From assembly GCF_026213295.1 (NCBI RefSeq), contig NC_079414.1:3492312-3556311 (forward strand): a DNA stretch of 64,000 bases, written 5' to 3'. The notes under the pieces are model-generated. The model was not told where the DNA came from and did no database searches. It saw nothing but the letters and a program-made list of their open reading frames with translations. The position numbers were made by a program, and so were the translations under genes. This document shows positions 1 to 10,915 of this stretch, piece after piece; position 1 is the first letter of the stretch, and every line of letters starts with the position of its first letter. This DNA comes from Gadus chalcogrammus. Lineage: Eukaryota > Chordata > Actinopteri > Gadiformes > Gadidae.

Positions 1-984
1 CACTTCGGGTGTCTTCCCTGGCATAAATCGTTATGTTATCGTTATAACATCGGGAATGTGTAAATACTACCCCGATAAATGGACCCGATCATACATTTTT
101 AGCCCGATGTCACCCGAATCACCCCAACTTCCACATCGGTGGTCCATCGGCCATTAGCGGCCATTAGCGGGATGGTGTAAACGGGGCATTAAGACAGACG
201 CGGAAGCCGCAGCTAAGACGTCACATAGACCACGCCCATTTTACATAGGCCACGCCTACTTCACATAGGCCACGCCTACTATGTACATTAGCAGCGCCCG
301 GAGCCAGAGGAGGGGAGAGAATCATAGGCGGACCCGCAGAGAGCCTCAGGCTGAATGCTGCATTTTAATAACCATCCGTCTCGGAGGTCCGAGGACGTTG
401 CCTAGCGACATGCACAAACACGCCCCTTTACCTCGGACGGCGAACTCGCCATCTCGGTTGAACTCAGTGGTGACCGAGCAAAATTCCGAGACAGAATTCA
501 AGATGGCTGCGCCCAGTGTGACTTGAAGTATGAACTGTTTTCATTGCGCTTGGACCACTTTGGTGGTTTAAATGGCAATTTCAATCAGTCGTATTTCTGC
601 AATACCTTACTGCGTCCGTATCTCTGCCTATGGCCTATAGCCTACTTATTTTGGAGCGCCTGGTCCTCTGCCAATGCTACCGCGACAACAGCTTTCCGGG
701 TGGCGCCCATTCCTCCAACGACGAAATGAAATAATAAAACGCTTGAAGTGTGGGCGTGGCGTCAGATCCGAGATCCGAGTCGGTTCGCAGATAATACTTG
801 AACGCAGCATAAGCCCCGGGGCTCGAAGTAGCTCTCGGTATTTCTCTCTGCAAGTGTTAGATACAATTCCCTCCCTTTTGCTTCATAGTTACCATACCGA
901 AATGAGCTAAAAGCGACCCGTTTCTAACTACTTTCAACAAGAACACGACAGAACCCATAGAGAAACTGTACTAGGGGCGATATT
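1..984. other. Unassigned sequence upstream of LINE
   Basis: I see no supported gene here. Short open frames (for example 281-526) have no recognisable domain and lie in GC-rich sequence. The stretch holds a 20-bp tandem triplet (221-280) and a doubled CGGCCATTAG motif near 150-170. Its last part probably is LINE 5' sequence, because coding similarity to LINE ORF2 begins right after it. Confidence 0.4.
221..280 (+). repeat. 20-bp tandem repeat, three copies
   Basis: Three consecutive 20-bp units (221-240, 241-260, 261-280) share the core ACATAGGCCACGCC with few differences. Confidence 0.85.
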
Positions 985-1273
985 TTCAGTGGGAATCAAG
1001 AGGAGGAATCCGCCGGCGAGTTCGAGCAAGGGGATTTAAACCTCCACTCCCAACCATCATCCTGTCCAACGTGAGGGCACTGAGGAACAAAATCGGTGAA
1101 CTACACGCTGCCACACAACACCGTTTTGAATACATGGATAGTTGCATTATGAACTTCAGTGAAACATGGTTAAATGACACGGTAAATTATGACAGTATTT
1201 ACCTTCCGGAGTTTGGGACACCAATAAGACTTGACAGTGACCAACAAACCACCAGGAAATCGTTTGGTGGCAG
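985..1273 (+). pseudogene. LINE ORF2 fragment, endonuclease N-terminus
   Basis: The plus-strand frame around 1035-1273 encodes the start of an apurinic-type endonuclease of a non-LTR retrotransposon. The hallmarks are a run like ILSNVRALRNKIGEL followed about 30 residues later by FSETWLND, where the Glu of ETWL is the conserved metal-binding residue of LINE endonucleases. The reading is cut at 1273 by a hAT-type insertion and resumes at 2914. The Arg-rich stretch just upstream of 1035 is also usual for these ORF2 starts. Clade is CR1/Rex1-like by recognition only. The element is dead: it is interrupted, frameshifted further on, and lacks most of its reverse transcriptase. Confidence 0.8.
1266..1273 (+). 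repeat. 8-bp target site duplication, left copy
   Basis: GGTGGCAG immediately precedes the hAT-type element and is repeated exactly at 2914-2921 immediately after it. Confidence 0.93.
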
Positions 1274-2913
1274 CAGACATGGGGGACTCGAGTCACATGA
1301 CTTGGCTCGAGTCAGGACTTAAGACTTGCTTGACTAACACTGATAAAAGACTCGACTTGACTTTGACTTGGTCTTCATGACTTGAGACTTGACTTAGACT
1401 TGAGACAGATGACTCGAAATGACTTTTTTAAAGTTAGATTAAAGGTTGGATATGGGATTTGCGATACGCCAGCAGATTTTGAAAACACACAACTCAAATG
1501 GTCCTACCCCCTCTCCGTCAACGCTGACTCTGACTCCACCCATTCCAAGTACATGGACGCGCAATCACGCACGAGCGCAAACACAGATGTGCGAGAGTGA
1601 TGCCAGGCTAGCTAGGTTGGAGATTAGGGTTGTCTTCTAGTGCTAGGTCCAAATGTGGATTAGCTAGTTAGCTAGCTCCAGTAGCTACCGCAGGATAACA
1701 ACAAACAGAAGCTTGCTCCGGGTCACGAGCTTTGAGTATGTGCACGTGCACGAAGGGGTCACTCGCGGGGAGCGGTGGAGGGGGAGTGCAGTACGACCGT
1801 TTGATTGACGTACTTACTGTCCAATGCCACTCGGGGGTTCTGAAAATCATTGGCTGGAGTTTTTCGAGCCCTGCCCGTTCCACAGATGATTGACTTGTTT
1901 AATATTCATGTCAGTAGGCTACTTCTAACCCAGTGGCTGTAAGTGGGTTATGATAAGGATTTCAAGTAATTTTCAAGTAAAATTACACTGTCCGAGCCAG
2001 AGCGTCAGACTGGGCTGTTCTCAGCATACCGCAAAGAAAACAGGGTTCAAGTTCCAGTCCCCAAATTCAGTTGAACTACTACCTGGACATTTGTGATGGA
2101 CAGAGCTGCCTTCAGTTTTGGGCCATGAACAGGCGCACCCCCCTCTTTTTTCAAGGTGGAGGTAAGAGTTATGGCAGTCCCTGCATCAAGTGGTCCTGTT
2201 GAACATGTGTTCAGCCATGGTGGGGTGATAATGTGACCCCATCATTCACAACTCAGTGACAAAGTACTGTCAAATTTTTTTTTTTGCAAATGCAATGCAT
2301 TGTAAGTCGATGTATGTTGCGAAGCAGCAAGATTGCTACCAGCTTTCAGGCTTGTGTATTACTATTTCCCCTTCCTACAGTATATGTATGTGATATTACT
2401 TTTGAAATATTGTTTTTTTTCATGTCTGATGCCATGTGTTGCAAATAATATTCTACAACATTTAGGGAGATTGAGTGATTGACTTGAACTGTTCTCGTAT
2501 ACAGCCACTTAGAGGTTATATTTGATTCTGTTCATAAGTTGGAAGTAATGATCATAAAAACATTTTCAAACTATTCACATAATGGTTTTGGAATGTTTTG
2601 AATAGTTTGAGTTATTGTTAATGTTAAGACATAGTTATCGTTAATGTTGAAATTAAACTCAACTTATGAACCACTCTCTTTACCGATTTTTAAATGTGGA
2701 AACTGGGTTAGATCATCAGATTTTTGTATGACTTGACTTGTGACTTGCTTGACCTGAGCAATGACTTGACTTGTGACTTGCTTGATTCTCACCACAGTGA
2801 CTTGGGACTTGCTTGAGACTTGAAGGTTATGACTTGAGACTTGCTTGAGACTTGAAGGTTATGACTTGAGACTTGCTTGTGACTTGCACATGAGTGACTT
2901 ACCCCCACCTCTG
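1274..2913 (+). mobile_element. Non-autonomous hAT-type transposon, copy 1
   Basis: A 1640-bp insertion with ends CAGACATGGGGG and CCCCCACCTCTG (imperfect inverted ends) and a perfect 8-bp target duplication, GGTGGCAG. Eight-bp duplications and CAG-type ends are hallmarks of the hAT superfamily. Both subterminal regions are dense in the short motif GACTTG, in direct and variant forms (1290-1420 and 2730-2900), which suggests transposase-binding repeats. No transposase frame is present. The minus-strand frame 1668-1883 is shared with copy 2 but has no recognisable domain. It interrupts a LINE endonuclease reading frame, so it is younger than that LINE. Confidence 0.92.
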
Positions 2914-4160
2914 GGTGGCAGTCTCTGTATGTTCATACAATGGCGTAAACAATTTATCATTAGAGACACTTGTTAGTTCCCCAAACCTAGAACTCCTCTC
3001 CGTTTCCCTTAGACCCACATACTTGCCACAGGATTTTGGTAGACTCTTTGTGTGCTTAGTTTATATCCCCCCCGATGTAAATTACAAGGCAGCAGCAGAC
3101 GCCATACACCAACACATACAAGAACTGGAGACAGCCTCCTAGACACTCCCAAATTAGTCCTGGGTGACTTTAATGGCTGTTCCATGTCAACAGTATTGCC
3201 CCATTATCAGCAACATGTCAAATGTGCCACGCGCGGTTCAAAAACCATTGATCTGTGCTACGGCAACATAAGAAATGCCTACCGGGCCACCAGTAAGCCA
3301 CCAATAGGCGGATCAGACCACAATATGGTCTACATGTTGCCCTCATACCGTCAGCAACTCAAAAAAGAAAAGCCCAAAGTTATATCTGTGCCTGTATGGG
3401 ACCCTGACAGTTTGACAGCTCTCCAAGGCTGTTTCGACTGTACAGACAGGCGTTTGACTGTGACGACTTGGACATTCCTGTGGAGACGGTTACAGCCTTT
3501 ATCATCTTTTGCGTAGATAATCTGATCCCTACGAAAAAAGAAAAAGAATTGGCAACTCAAAACCATAGATTACAATGGATATGGACTGTTGGTGGAAAAA
3601 GAAAGGGCGTTTAAAGCAAATGATAGATGCGGGGGGAAGTTGATTCAAAGGGAAATACAGGAGAAAATCAATCATAACAAGGGAATATATAAATTGAAGG
3701 TGGAACAACTGTTACTGGATAACAATTCGCAGATGGCGTGCAGAGGAATTAAAACCATGTTTGGACAGAATAATCAGCAAAAGGTCCCTGCGCACACAGT
3801 TGAAGAGGCAAATACCTTGAATGAACATTTTTCTAGATGGGAGAGCGGTGGGCGGGCTGAGACAAGCTGTCTGGACGATGCGATAGAAGGTGCACCAATC
3901 AGCCTCAGCTGCAGCGAAGTGGGGCAGGTATTTTCGCTCGTCAAACCCCTTAAAGCGGCTGGCCCTGACAAGCTACAGAGTATGGTACTGAGGACATGTC
4001 ACGAACAACTCCGCTTTGTTTTCAGTGAACTGTTCCAAAAGTCAATGGACACACACGATACCCAAAATTTGGAAAACAGCAGAAATTTTGCCTCTGCCTC
4101 CGTAGCAATGAAGTGTCTTGAGCAGATTGTGCTGACCCACTTAAACATAGAAACATCTGG
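2914..4160 (+). pseudogene. LINE ORF2 fragment, endonuclease C-terminus to start of RT
   Basis: The LINE reading resumes after the hAT insertion. Visible in order are a beta-strand region ending VCLVYIPPD (about 3045-3080), the catalytic motif GDFN (about 3158), the terminal endonuclease motif SDHN (about 3318), a linker, and the RT entry motif KAAGPDKL (about 3950-3975). The reading changes frame near 3135 and again near 3440. After 4070 it jumps to a motif like VAMKCLEQIV, so part of the RT is deleted, and similarity ends around 4150. The YADD-type core and the 3' end are missing. Multiple lesions make this an inactive fossil. The clade call (CR1/Rex1-like) is by recognition only. Confidence 0.82.
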
Positions 4161-4613
4161 AATTACCCTCATCATATGTACACATTCTGTTTGTTGACTT
4201 TTCATCATATATCATATTCAGACAGTGGCATAATTGTCAAATACACTATTACTTAATACATTTCTTGCAGTTACCTATGAATTCATTTCTTTTTTCTTTT
4301 TTTTTAAACATCACCAGTTTTCTAATAATTCTTCACTTCTGACTCGTTTTAAATGCCACGTTTCTAAAGGCCTTGTGTGTATGGACTGAACTCAGATTCT
4401 AAGACAACAAGTGCAGGTTGGTCTCAGCTTTTCACGTCTGTTTAAAAAAAAAGAAAAACTCAACCTTCTGATCTAACACTGTAAGGGGAAAAGGTGAAAT
4501 GCAGTGTGATTATCAGAAAATAAATTACACAGTTGTAAAAACAATAATTTTTTTAACTTTTGAATCCCTGAGTCTAACATATACAAAATACATTAACTTG
4601 TCATAGATTCATC
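4161..4613. other. Unassigned AT-rich sequence
   Basis: No coding region or clear repeat border is visible; several A and T runs occur. Confidence 0.35.
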
Positions 4614-4916
4614 TTACAACAGCCATATTCTGCGATTATTGTGGTTTGTAGCAAAGTGATACACAAAATCAACAAAATCCTTTTGCTCGTCTTGTATTGA
4701 CTCTGCACTTAAAACTCCTAGAATGCTGAGTCGAACATCATCCATCGTAGATTTAAGGTAGGTCTTGACCAGTTTGAGTGTGGAAATGCTTTGTTCACAG
4801 GTAGCTGTACTCACAGGTATGGCAATGGTTCCTTTGCATAACCTGAACAGCTCATAGAATACCTCTTTGAATGGTTCAATGATCTTCCACAATATTAGAG
4901 GGCATCTGTTCACCAA
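4614..4916 (-). pseudogene. hAT transposase C-terminal dimerisation fragment
   Basis: About 100 minus-strand codons match the C-terminal dimerisation domain of hAT transposases and their ZMYM-like relatives. The diagnostic run is PVSTATCEQSISTLKLVKTYL, close to the family's STA-x-CERSFS-x-LK signature, followed by MDDVRLSILGVLS. In active hAT proteins this segment mediates oligomerisation in the nucleus. The rest of the transposase (BED finger, RNase H-like catalytic core) is not seen upstream on the minus strand, so this is a 5'-truncated remnant. The start codon is arbitrary, because the frame has no genuine beginning here. The possible end of the element lies at 5051-5067. Confidence 0.8.
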
Positions 4917-4994
4917 ATGTTGACATAAGAGCCAGACATAAATCTATCAAGACTCTGCAAATATGCAAAATTATAAAAAAAAACATCTCTATAC

Positions 4995-5027
4995 ATACAT
5001 ATATATATATATATGTATATATATATG
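4995..5027. repeat. (AT)n microsatellite
   Basis: Uninterrupted and near-uninterrupted AT dinucleotides, flanked by ACAT motifs. Confidence 0.9.
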
Positions 5028-6142
5028 ACAAGGGTGGCCTATGGGGTCCCCCTTAAATCCACCACTGTGCTGCTATCCCTAAAACCAGTCAGCATGTTGT
5101 CTGAATCAATGTTTATACGTTGTGAAGTCATCTGAGCTGTTGTGTTAAACATAATTTTAAGTAACTGATGATGTCAGATTGAACTCTTATTAAAGCATAG
5201 ATTTTCCCATGACCCAGGAAGTAATTTCTTCTTCTTCAAGTTTGGCACAATCCATTTATGTTTGCTTTGTTTCTGCCAAAAAGTCTATTAGAAAGGTTAC
5301 ATTTTTTTAATGACATGTTTAAAAGATAATTGTGAAAATGATTACTGCTTAAAGATTTAAAAGAGTGAATGCAATGAATAAAGTAAAAAGCAGACAAAAC
5401 TTATTTTCAAAACACATTTATGATTGCAACATGACAGGAAATGATGCGCACTCTCATGATAGAGCAAGATAGAGATGCCTTGATATGAATCAGGGCAGTG
5501 GTCTAGTAAAATTATACATTTAGGAGCTCTAGCCCTACAGGAAGTGACTCTCAGAGAATCACAAAATTTGTCATTGGAAGGCATGGGCCACAAAGGCGTT
5601 GCCATAAAGCCCCATAAATCCGCTGGAAAGCGAGGGCCCATCAGCCGGGGGCTCCGCAGGCGGCTTTGAGACCCCCTCCAGTCTAGCTCTGGCCCTGGTC
5701 CAGTCAGGCCCTGGAGCAGGGTAGTCTCAGGAGAGCGAGACAGTCCTATCTCCAAATGGCCTTCCCCACATTGTGTACTACGATGTCCGCAGACCACACT
5801 TCAGAAAGAGGAACCGTGTGAGCTTGCTTGGTTTTAGAAAGATGTAGAAATCTAAATGTGGGACATGTCGTTCCTTGGTACCCACTACCCAGAGGAACGT
5901 GTGTATGAATGTTGGCACTCTAGATGTCTTAACAGGCCGCAACAGGACTGTGACCTCCAACATAAGAGTAAGTAGACATTAAAACAAAGGCAGTTTCATG
6001 TTCAAACTCTCTGGTCGGATGGAGGTAAACTTGTGCCGTAATATTTCACATTTGGGAGCCAGTGCGACGTGTGATGGAAAACCCATATGCTGTTACCTAT
6101 ACGCTGTCATATATGCCTTGTTTCCTATTCCGTGTATTGTCT
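5028..6142. other. Unassigned sequence with a hAT-like terminus
   Basis: The string CCTTAAATCCACCACTG (5051-5067) reads on the minus strand as CAGTGGTGGATTTAAGG, the usual look of a hAT end, and may bound the transposase remnant at 4614-4916. No second end or 8-bp duplication was found. The minus-strand frame 5357-5797 is open for 146 codons but shows no domain and I do not call it a gene. Confidence 0.35.
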
Positions 6143-6305
6143 CGCCACCCTGTTTTCCTCAGTGTCATCTAAAATGCTAACCTTTGTGCTTGGGTCAGCC
6201 GCCCCACCTTCTTCAGTGGCATCTAAATGTTAACCCTTTTGCTTGGGTAACCTCTCTACCTTCCTCAGAGTCCATCAAAATGTTAACCTTCGTACTTGGG
6301 TAAAC
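6143..6305 (+). repeat. 53-bp tandem repeat, three copies
   Basis: The marker CTTGGGT recurs at 6189, 6242 and 6295, an exact 53-bp period. Each unit also contains CCTCAG-type, ATCTAAAATG-type and GCTAACC-type segments with scattered substitutions. Confidence 0.8.
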
Positions 6306-7046
6306 CGGTCACAAGGGAGAAGGCATCCCATTATGCAGTCTTCTGCTTGATGAGAACACAGGCCACTCTGTGTCTTGGGTAAATATTACCTGATTTGATT
6401 ATTAACATCTGCAATGTGGGGAAGATGGGAAACTGTTTAAAAAGCTCTGTCAAACTGTATTCTGGATTCACTCTACTAGAGAGGAGTCTTATGTATGCAT
6501 GCATTAAACCTAGGTTAATTGTCTACAACTATTGTTGTTTGCATTTAGAATTTTCATCTGTCCTAGACGCAATATCTCTTAAAGGTAGTTGCCACGACAG
6601 ACGTTCCCGTTTATTTCATCCATAGCTCAGGTTTTAAGAGACAGCTCTGGTCTCAGACAGGCTTTTTGGACCGGTAGGGTTGAGGTCTGGGAAGAATTTC
6701 AGCTCAAAGACTCGCGGTCCGCTAGGTGAGAGGTCACGAGATGGAGCATTTGCTGAGGCATTCTGAGTCACTTCCTGCAGGGCTTGAGCCCCAACATTGA
6801 TGATCTTCTGGGTCCTTAAGGCCCCCTTTCATTATTATAAGCCCCAAGGTAGCTCAGTTCCAGGTGTCCTTGACCCCTGTGTCATCTCCTAATTACATCA
6901 CTTCCTGTAGGGCTTTTTTGCCTCGCAAGGTTTCTAATTGAGGGAAATGATCCAAGACACCCAATCACATGGTGGTGATGGTTTCTTGATGGTTCACAAA
7001 ACCATCCACATGACGTCCTTTATTTTCATAAAATCTTACTGCTTGG
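6306..7046. other. Unassigned sequence
   Basis: No supported gene or repeat border. Short open frames only. Confidence 0.3.
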
Positions 7047-7047
7047 G

Positions 7048-7095
<48 letters not shown>
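7047..7095. repeat. (AT)n microsatellite
   Basis: A long pure AT run that directly abuts the MITE-like element at 7096. Confidence 0.9.
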
Positions 7096-7374
7096 TAGGG
7101 CTGGGCAAAGATTAAAAGTTTTAATCACGTTTAATCGCATAGTATTGGTGAGTTTACTTAACTCAAATGGAATGACACATTATCATTCATACCAAATGTA
7201 CCAAATAAGCAAAAATCTATGTTGACATTCTGTGGGCAAAACCTTTCAAAATCAAAGTAAAAAAAAGAGAATAAGCGTTGTTTTGTATTGATTTGTATAA
7301 ATCGCGTTAAAATAAGAATTGCGTTGCGTTGATGCGTTGCGTTGATGCGTAATTAACGCGTTAACTTGCCCAGT
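7096..7374 (+). mobile_element. MITE-like element with TAGGGCTGGGCAA end
   Basis: It starts TAGGGCTGGGCAA and ends TTGCCCAGTC, forming imperfect terminal inverted repeats. The interior carries TTTAATCGCAT and AATTAACGCGTTAA motifs typical of a very common fish repeat. Residues 7319-7350 are a small tandem of GCGTTGAT. No target duplication is clear, because the left flank is an AT microsatellite. Superfamily is left open (hAT-like ends). Confidence 0.65.
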
Positions 7375-8256
7375 CAATCTACTGAACATCTGTTCCTGGC
7401 ATCAGGACCGGTGGGGGGGTGCTGGTGTCTTCGCCCAGCCCATTGGCCGAGCAGGACCAACGCTCTGATGCGTCATTTTTAGGAACATTATGAGTGTCAA
7501 CACATTGACGTGTCGCTTTAACGCACCTCCTAACCTACAATGTTTTTACAGTTGGTCGTTACAACGGTGTTCAAAATGATACGCATTAGGAGCAAGAAAC
7601 AAAACCATCTATTCAATTAAAGACACACACTCTTCGACCAGGAGGAGTTGAGGCGTCCTGAAATGAAAACACTTTTCCTAGAAGTGTGCTTCTAGGAAAA
7701 GCACACTAGGGTCGGAGGATAGCAGCAGACTCCCGCTCTGCCCACAGATGATCACTGCGTTCCCGCGACGAGGGAGAGGCGGCCAGATAACACAGAGGAT
7801 ATGGAGATAAAGTAAGCAGCAGCCGTAATAACCAACCTGGGAAAAACAATGTTCAATCATTGCCACAAAACACTTTCCTGGGAAATTGACATTGAGAGAG
7901 CAATCACTCTGCTCTGGTTTGTTTGTGTCTGAGCTGTTACTCTTTTATCCCATGCCTGTTGGGGATTTGTGTATTTATGCGTCTCTCTTGTTCCTATCAA
8001 TATTGGGTCTTTGTTGTTATACATTGTTGTTATTAAACAATGTTCCGGTTGTCTTTAGACAGACCGTATCAAATAAATGTATCTGCTTATTGTTGGACAA
8101 CAAAGTTCAAACATTTCTTTATTTTACATAAAGGAAATCAACTATATACCCAATTTCTAATAAAAATGTCTTATATTCCACTTTGCTATGACACCAAAGA
8201 CATCAGAGAGGTTCTCCATCACAGCATCAAACATACACTAAGTTCAGTATGTTTGT
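7375..8256. other. Unassigned sequence
   Basis: Nothing supportable beyond short frames. A perfect short repeat of the CTTCTAGGAAAAGCACAC type occurs near 7670-7705. Confidence 0.3.
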
Positions 8257-8277
8257 GAGAGAGAGAGAGAGAGAGAA

Positions 8278-8372
<95 letters not shown>
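8257..8372 (+). repeat. (GA)n microsatellite
   Basis: About 115 bp of GA dinucleotides, broken once by AAAAAGAAA near 8276. It runs directly into the 29-bp module at 8371-8399 that also punctuates the TC arrays at 13.8-14.9 kb. Confidence 0.95.
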
Positions 8373-8375
<3 letters not shown>

Positions 8376-8399
8376 TGCATTATAAATAATTATTTACTG
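8371..8399 (-). repeat. Solo copy of the TC-array spacer module
   Basis: The reverse complement of 8371-8399 is identical to 29 nt of the spacer that recurs six times between (TC)n tracts at 13.89-14.74 kb. It contains the palindrome TAAATAATTATTTA. The adjacent microsatellite is the same dinucleotide in the matching orientation. Confidence 0.9.
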
Positions 8400-8801
8400 C
8401 CTAAAAAAGGTACCTAAATCCAGTGGTAAGGTGTGCCCTGTGCCCTGGTAGTACCGGCCTGCGACTCCATCACCATTTGTCCCCCTGGCTCCAAAAGAAT
8501 CTGGTGTGTTTTGACCAAAACCAATAGAACATTGTTGCCCCAATAGCCTGCTCTCCTTGACCCGCTCAGCTCTTCTGCCCGGCGACAGCTGGCGACAGCT
8601 TGTGGCGCGGCCGGGCTGCCCTCACTGGCGCTACCTGGAGATGCTGCACAGCAACACATCACTCCAATCAGCGGGCGGGGCAGTGGGCCAGCGCAGAGCT
8701 CGGTCTGATTGCCCCAGTGGATATAAGCCCCGGGCAGGGCAGGGAGGCTGCGACAGGCCGGGCGGAGTGTTGTAGTGTGTTTGCATCACACATCACACAG
8801 G
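8400..8801. other. GC-rich sequence with a TATA-like motif
   Basis: Around 8718-8770 a GGATATAAG motif is followed by GC-rich sequence, which looks like a core promoter. No coding exon follows that I can support, so this is only a weak hint. Confidence 0.25.
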
Positions 8802-8932
8802 TGGTGCTCTGATAACTGTACCGCTCTGATAAATGGTGCTCTGATGACTGAACCGCTCGCTCACAGTGGTGCTCTGATGACTGAACCGCTCGCTCACAGT
8901 GGTGCTCTGATGACTGAACCGCTCGCTCGTGG
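8802..8932 (+). repeat. 33-bp minisatellite
   Basis: Three near-identical 33-bp units start at 8834, 8867 and 8900 (core GGTGCTCTGATGACTGAACC), preceded by a degenerate partial unit. The period is a multiple of three, so both strands stay open; this explains the frames seen here. Confidence 0.9.
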
Positions 8933-9048
8933 TGGCACAAAGGAGAGGATAGGCTTGGTTTTCTTCACTGACTAAAGCACCGCTTTACGGTTAAGCTGCA
9001 GTTTGTATCTCTTATCTGTTCCATTACTTCCTGTCCGCGCTGCTGCAG

Positions 9049-9077
9049 CACATGCCGTCCCTCTGGGACGGCATGTG
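9049..9077. repeat. Perfect 13-bp stem, 3-nt loop hairpin
   Basis: CACATGCCGTCCC (9049-9061), loop TCT, GGGACGGCATGTG (9065-9077). No coding context is visible. Confidence 0.9.
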
Positions 9078-9179
9078 TTATCTGGTGTTATCTGGTCCCA
9101 TCTCCTTCTCCTGCCCCTCTAGATAGCATCAGAGCTGGAGAGGATTAGTCATCAGAATAAACTAATCTAGGCTGGAGCA

Positions 9180-9470
9180 CGTCTCTAGACCGTCTCACAA
9201 ATGCCTTCTGCTCTGGAACCTTTTCTGACTTCCATGAGTCACCGACGGGCGCAGACCACACGCCTCTGGACGCAATTGGATAGACCCACAACCAATCAAA
9301 GCATCGGAACCTGTGACACACCACCGGCTGCTTGGTAGAATATGAAAATGCCTCAACAGCGCTCCGATAGGACAAGTCATCGTTCTAAACCCGTCCCATA
9401 TTAGATGAACGATTGGGATTGGCCCAACCCCGGCCACGTCTGCTGGATGTCTGAATGTGAGGGGGGACAA
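9180..9470 (+). repeat. Dispersed repeat, copy 1
   Basis: Shares a block with 18990-19260 on the same strand, including GGGCGCAGACC, CTCTGGACGCAATTGGA and ACCAATCAAAGCA-type strings, then downstream similarity to GTCTGCTGGA. The borders are fuzzy and no coding potential is recognised. It is probably an old interspersed element. Confidence 0.7.
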
Positions 9471-10179
9471 TTATGCTAGAGCATAATAAAACATTAAATC
9501 GTTAATTCACAGTAGGTCATTCAGAGTCGTTTGAAAATTGTGGACATTGTGGTATAGAGCCTACATGATAAGCAACATTTAAAATAAATAATGTATTAGT
9601 AAATTCTATCTGACAAGTTGATTAAATGAACGTTTAGTGCACATCAGATATGTACTATTTATACAAGAGATGAAGACTATGCTCTCCTTAATTATGTAAT
9701 TAATTAAATAATTTGATGCCAGGTCCTGAACTCTGACCCAAGTATCGGTGCCCCAAGTCATTTCAAACTCTTCTGAGCGAAGGCATAATTTATGAAGCAA
9801 TTATTGCACAGGTAAACAAAACGTAAACAAAAAGTGACCCAATATTCAAATTTTTAATTGCAATAATTATCGCTTCAAATCATCTCTGCATGCATTTCGG
9901 TTCTTTTAAATAAACACATGAAACCAGCATGTTTCAGTGAAAGACACACACACACACACCATTAACCTTGCATTCAGCCTGAATAAAGACCTCCGCTCTG
10001 CAGAAGATAACACTGTTTGCATCAAACTGTGCTATCTGGGATTTCCATAAAAGACCTAATCAGCTGATCACCGATCAGCGGATGTGTTTATTGATTCAAA
10101 CAAACGTCGATGCCAAGCAGCTAAAGAGGTTTGAATGTAGTCACAACAACGCAGCGCTGGTCGCTGACAGCTGTGACCC
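9471..10179. other. Unassigned sequence
   Basis: A short (CA) run at about 9945-9958; otherwise nothing supportable. Confidence 0.3.
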
Positions 10180-10915
10180 ATTGCTTCTGTTCGCCTGCTT
10201 CTGTTTGCCTGCTTCTGTTCGCCCGCTTCTATGTTCGCCTGCCTCTGTGTTCCCCTGCCTCTGTTCGCCTGCCTCTGTGTTCGCCCGCTTCTGTGTTCGC
10301 CTGCTTCTGTGTTCGCCTGCTTCTGTGTTCCCCTGCCTCTGTGTTCGCCTGCTTCTATGTTCCCCTGCCTCTGTGTTGGCCTGCTTCTGTGTTTGCCTGC
10401 CTCTGTGTCCGCCTGCCTGTGTTCGCCTGCCTCTGTTCTCCTGCTTCTGTTTGCCTGCCTCTGTGTTTGCCTGCTCCTGTTAGCCAGCGTCTGTTTGCCT
10501 GCTTCTGTTCGCCTGCTTCTATGTTCACCTGCTTCTGTGTTCGCCTGCTTCTGTTCGCCTGCTTCTGTTCGCCTGCCTCTGTATTTGCCTGCTTCTGTTC
10601 GCCTGCTTCTTTGTTCGCCTGCTTCTGCCCACCTGCTTCTGTGTTCGCCTGCCTCTGTGTTCGCCTGCTTCTGTGTTCACCTGCTTGTGTTCGCCTGCTT
10701 CTTTTTTACCTGCTTCTGTGTTCATCTGCTTCTGTTCGCCTGCTTCTTTGTTCGCCTGCTTCTGTCCACCTGCTTCTGTGTTTGCCTGCCTCTGTGTTCG
10801 CCTGCTTCTGTGTTCACCTGCTTCTGTGTTCACCTGCTTCTGTGTTCGCCTGCTTATTTTTTACCTGCTTCTGTGTTCATCTGCTTCTGTTCGCCTGTCT
10901 CTGTGTTCACTTAAT
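10180..10915 (+). repeat. GCCTGCTTCTGTGTTC minisatellite
   Basis: About 740 bp of degenerate 14-16-bp units (GCCTGCTTCTGTGTTC and the shorter GCCTGCTTCTGTTC), with T/C variants. Several frames on both strands remain open for 100-280 codons purely because the unit lacks stop codons; the predicted peptides are Leu/Ala/Ser/Cys repeats. I treat these as not coding. The mixture of 14- and 16-bp units argues for repeated slippage or unequal exchange. Confidence 0.93.

Noticed and set aside
5357..5797. 146-codon minus-strand open frame
   Set aside because: No recognisable domain, GC-rich repeat-like DNA, no splice or codon pattern supporting a gene.
8718..8770. TATA-like GGATATAAG motif as a gene promoter
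   Set aside because: No downstream exon or start that I can support.
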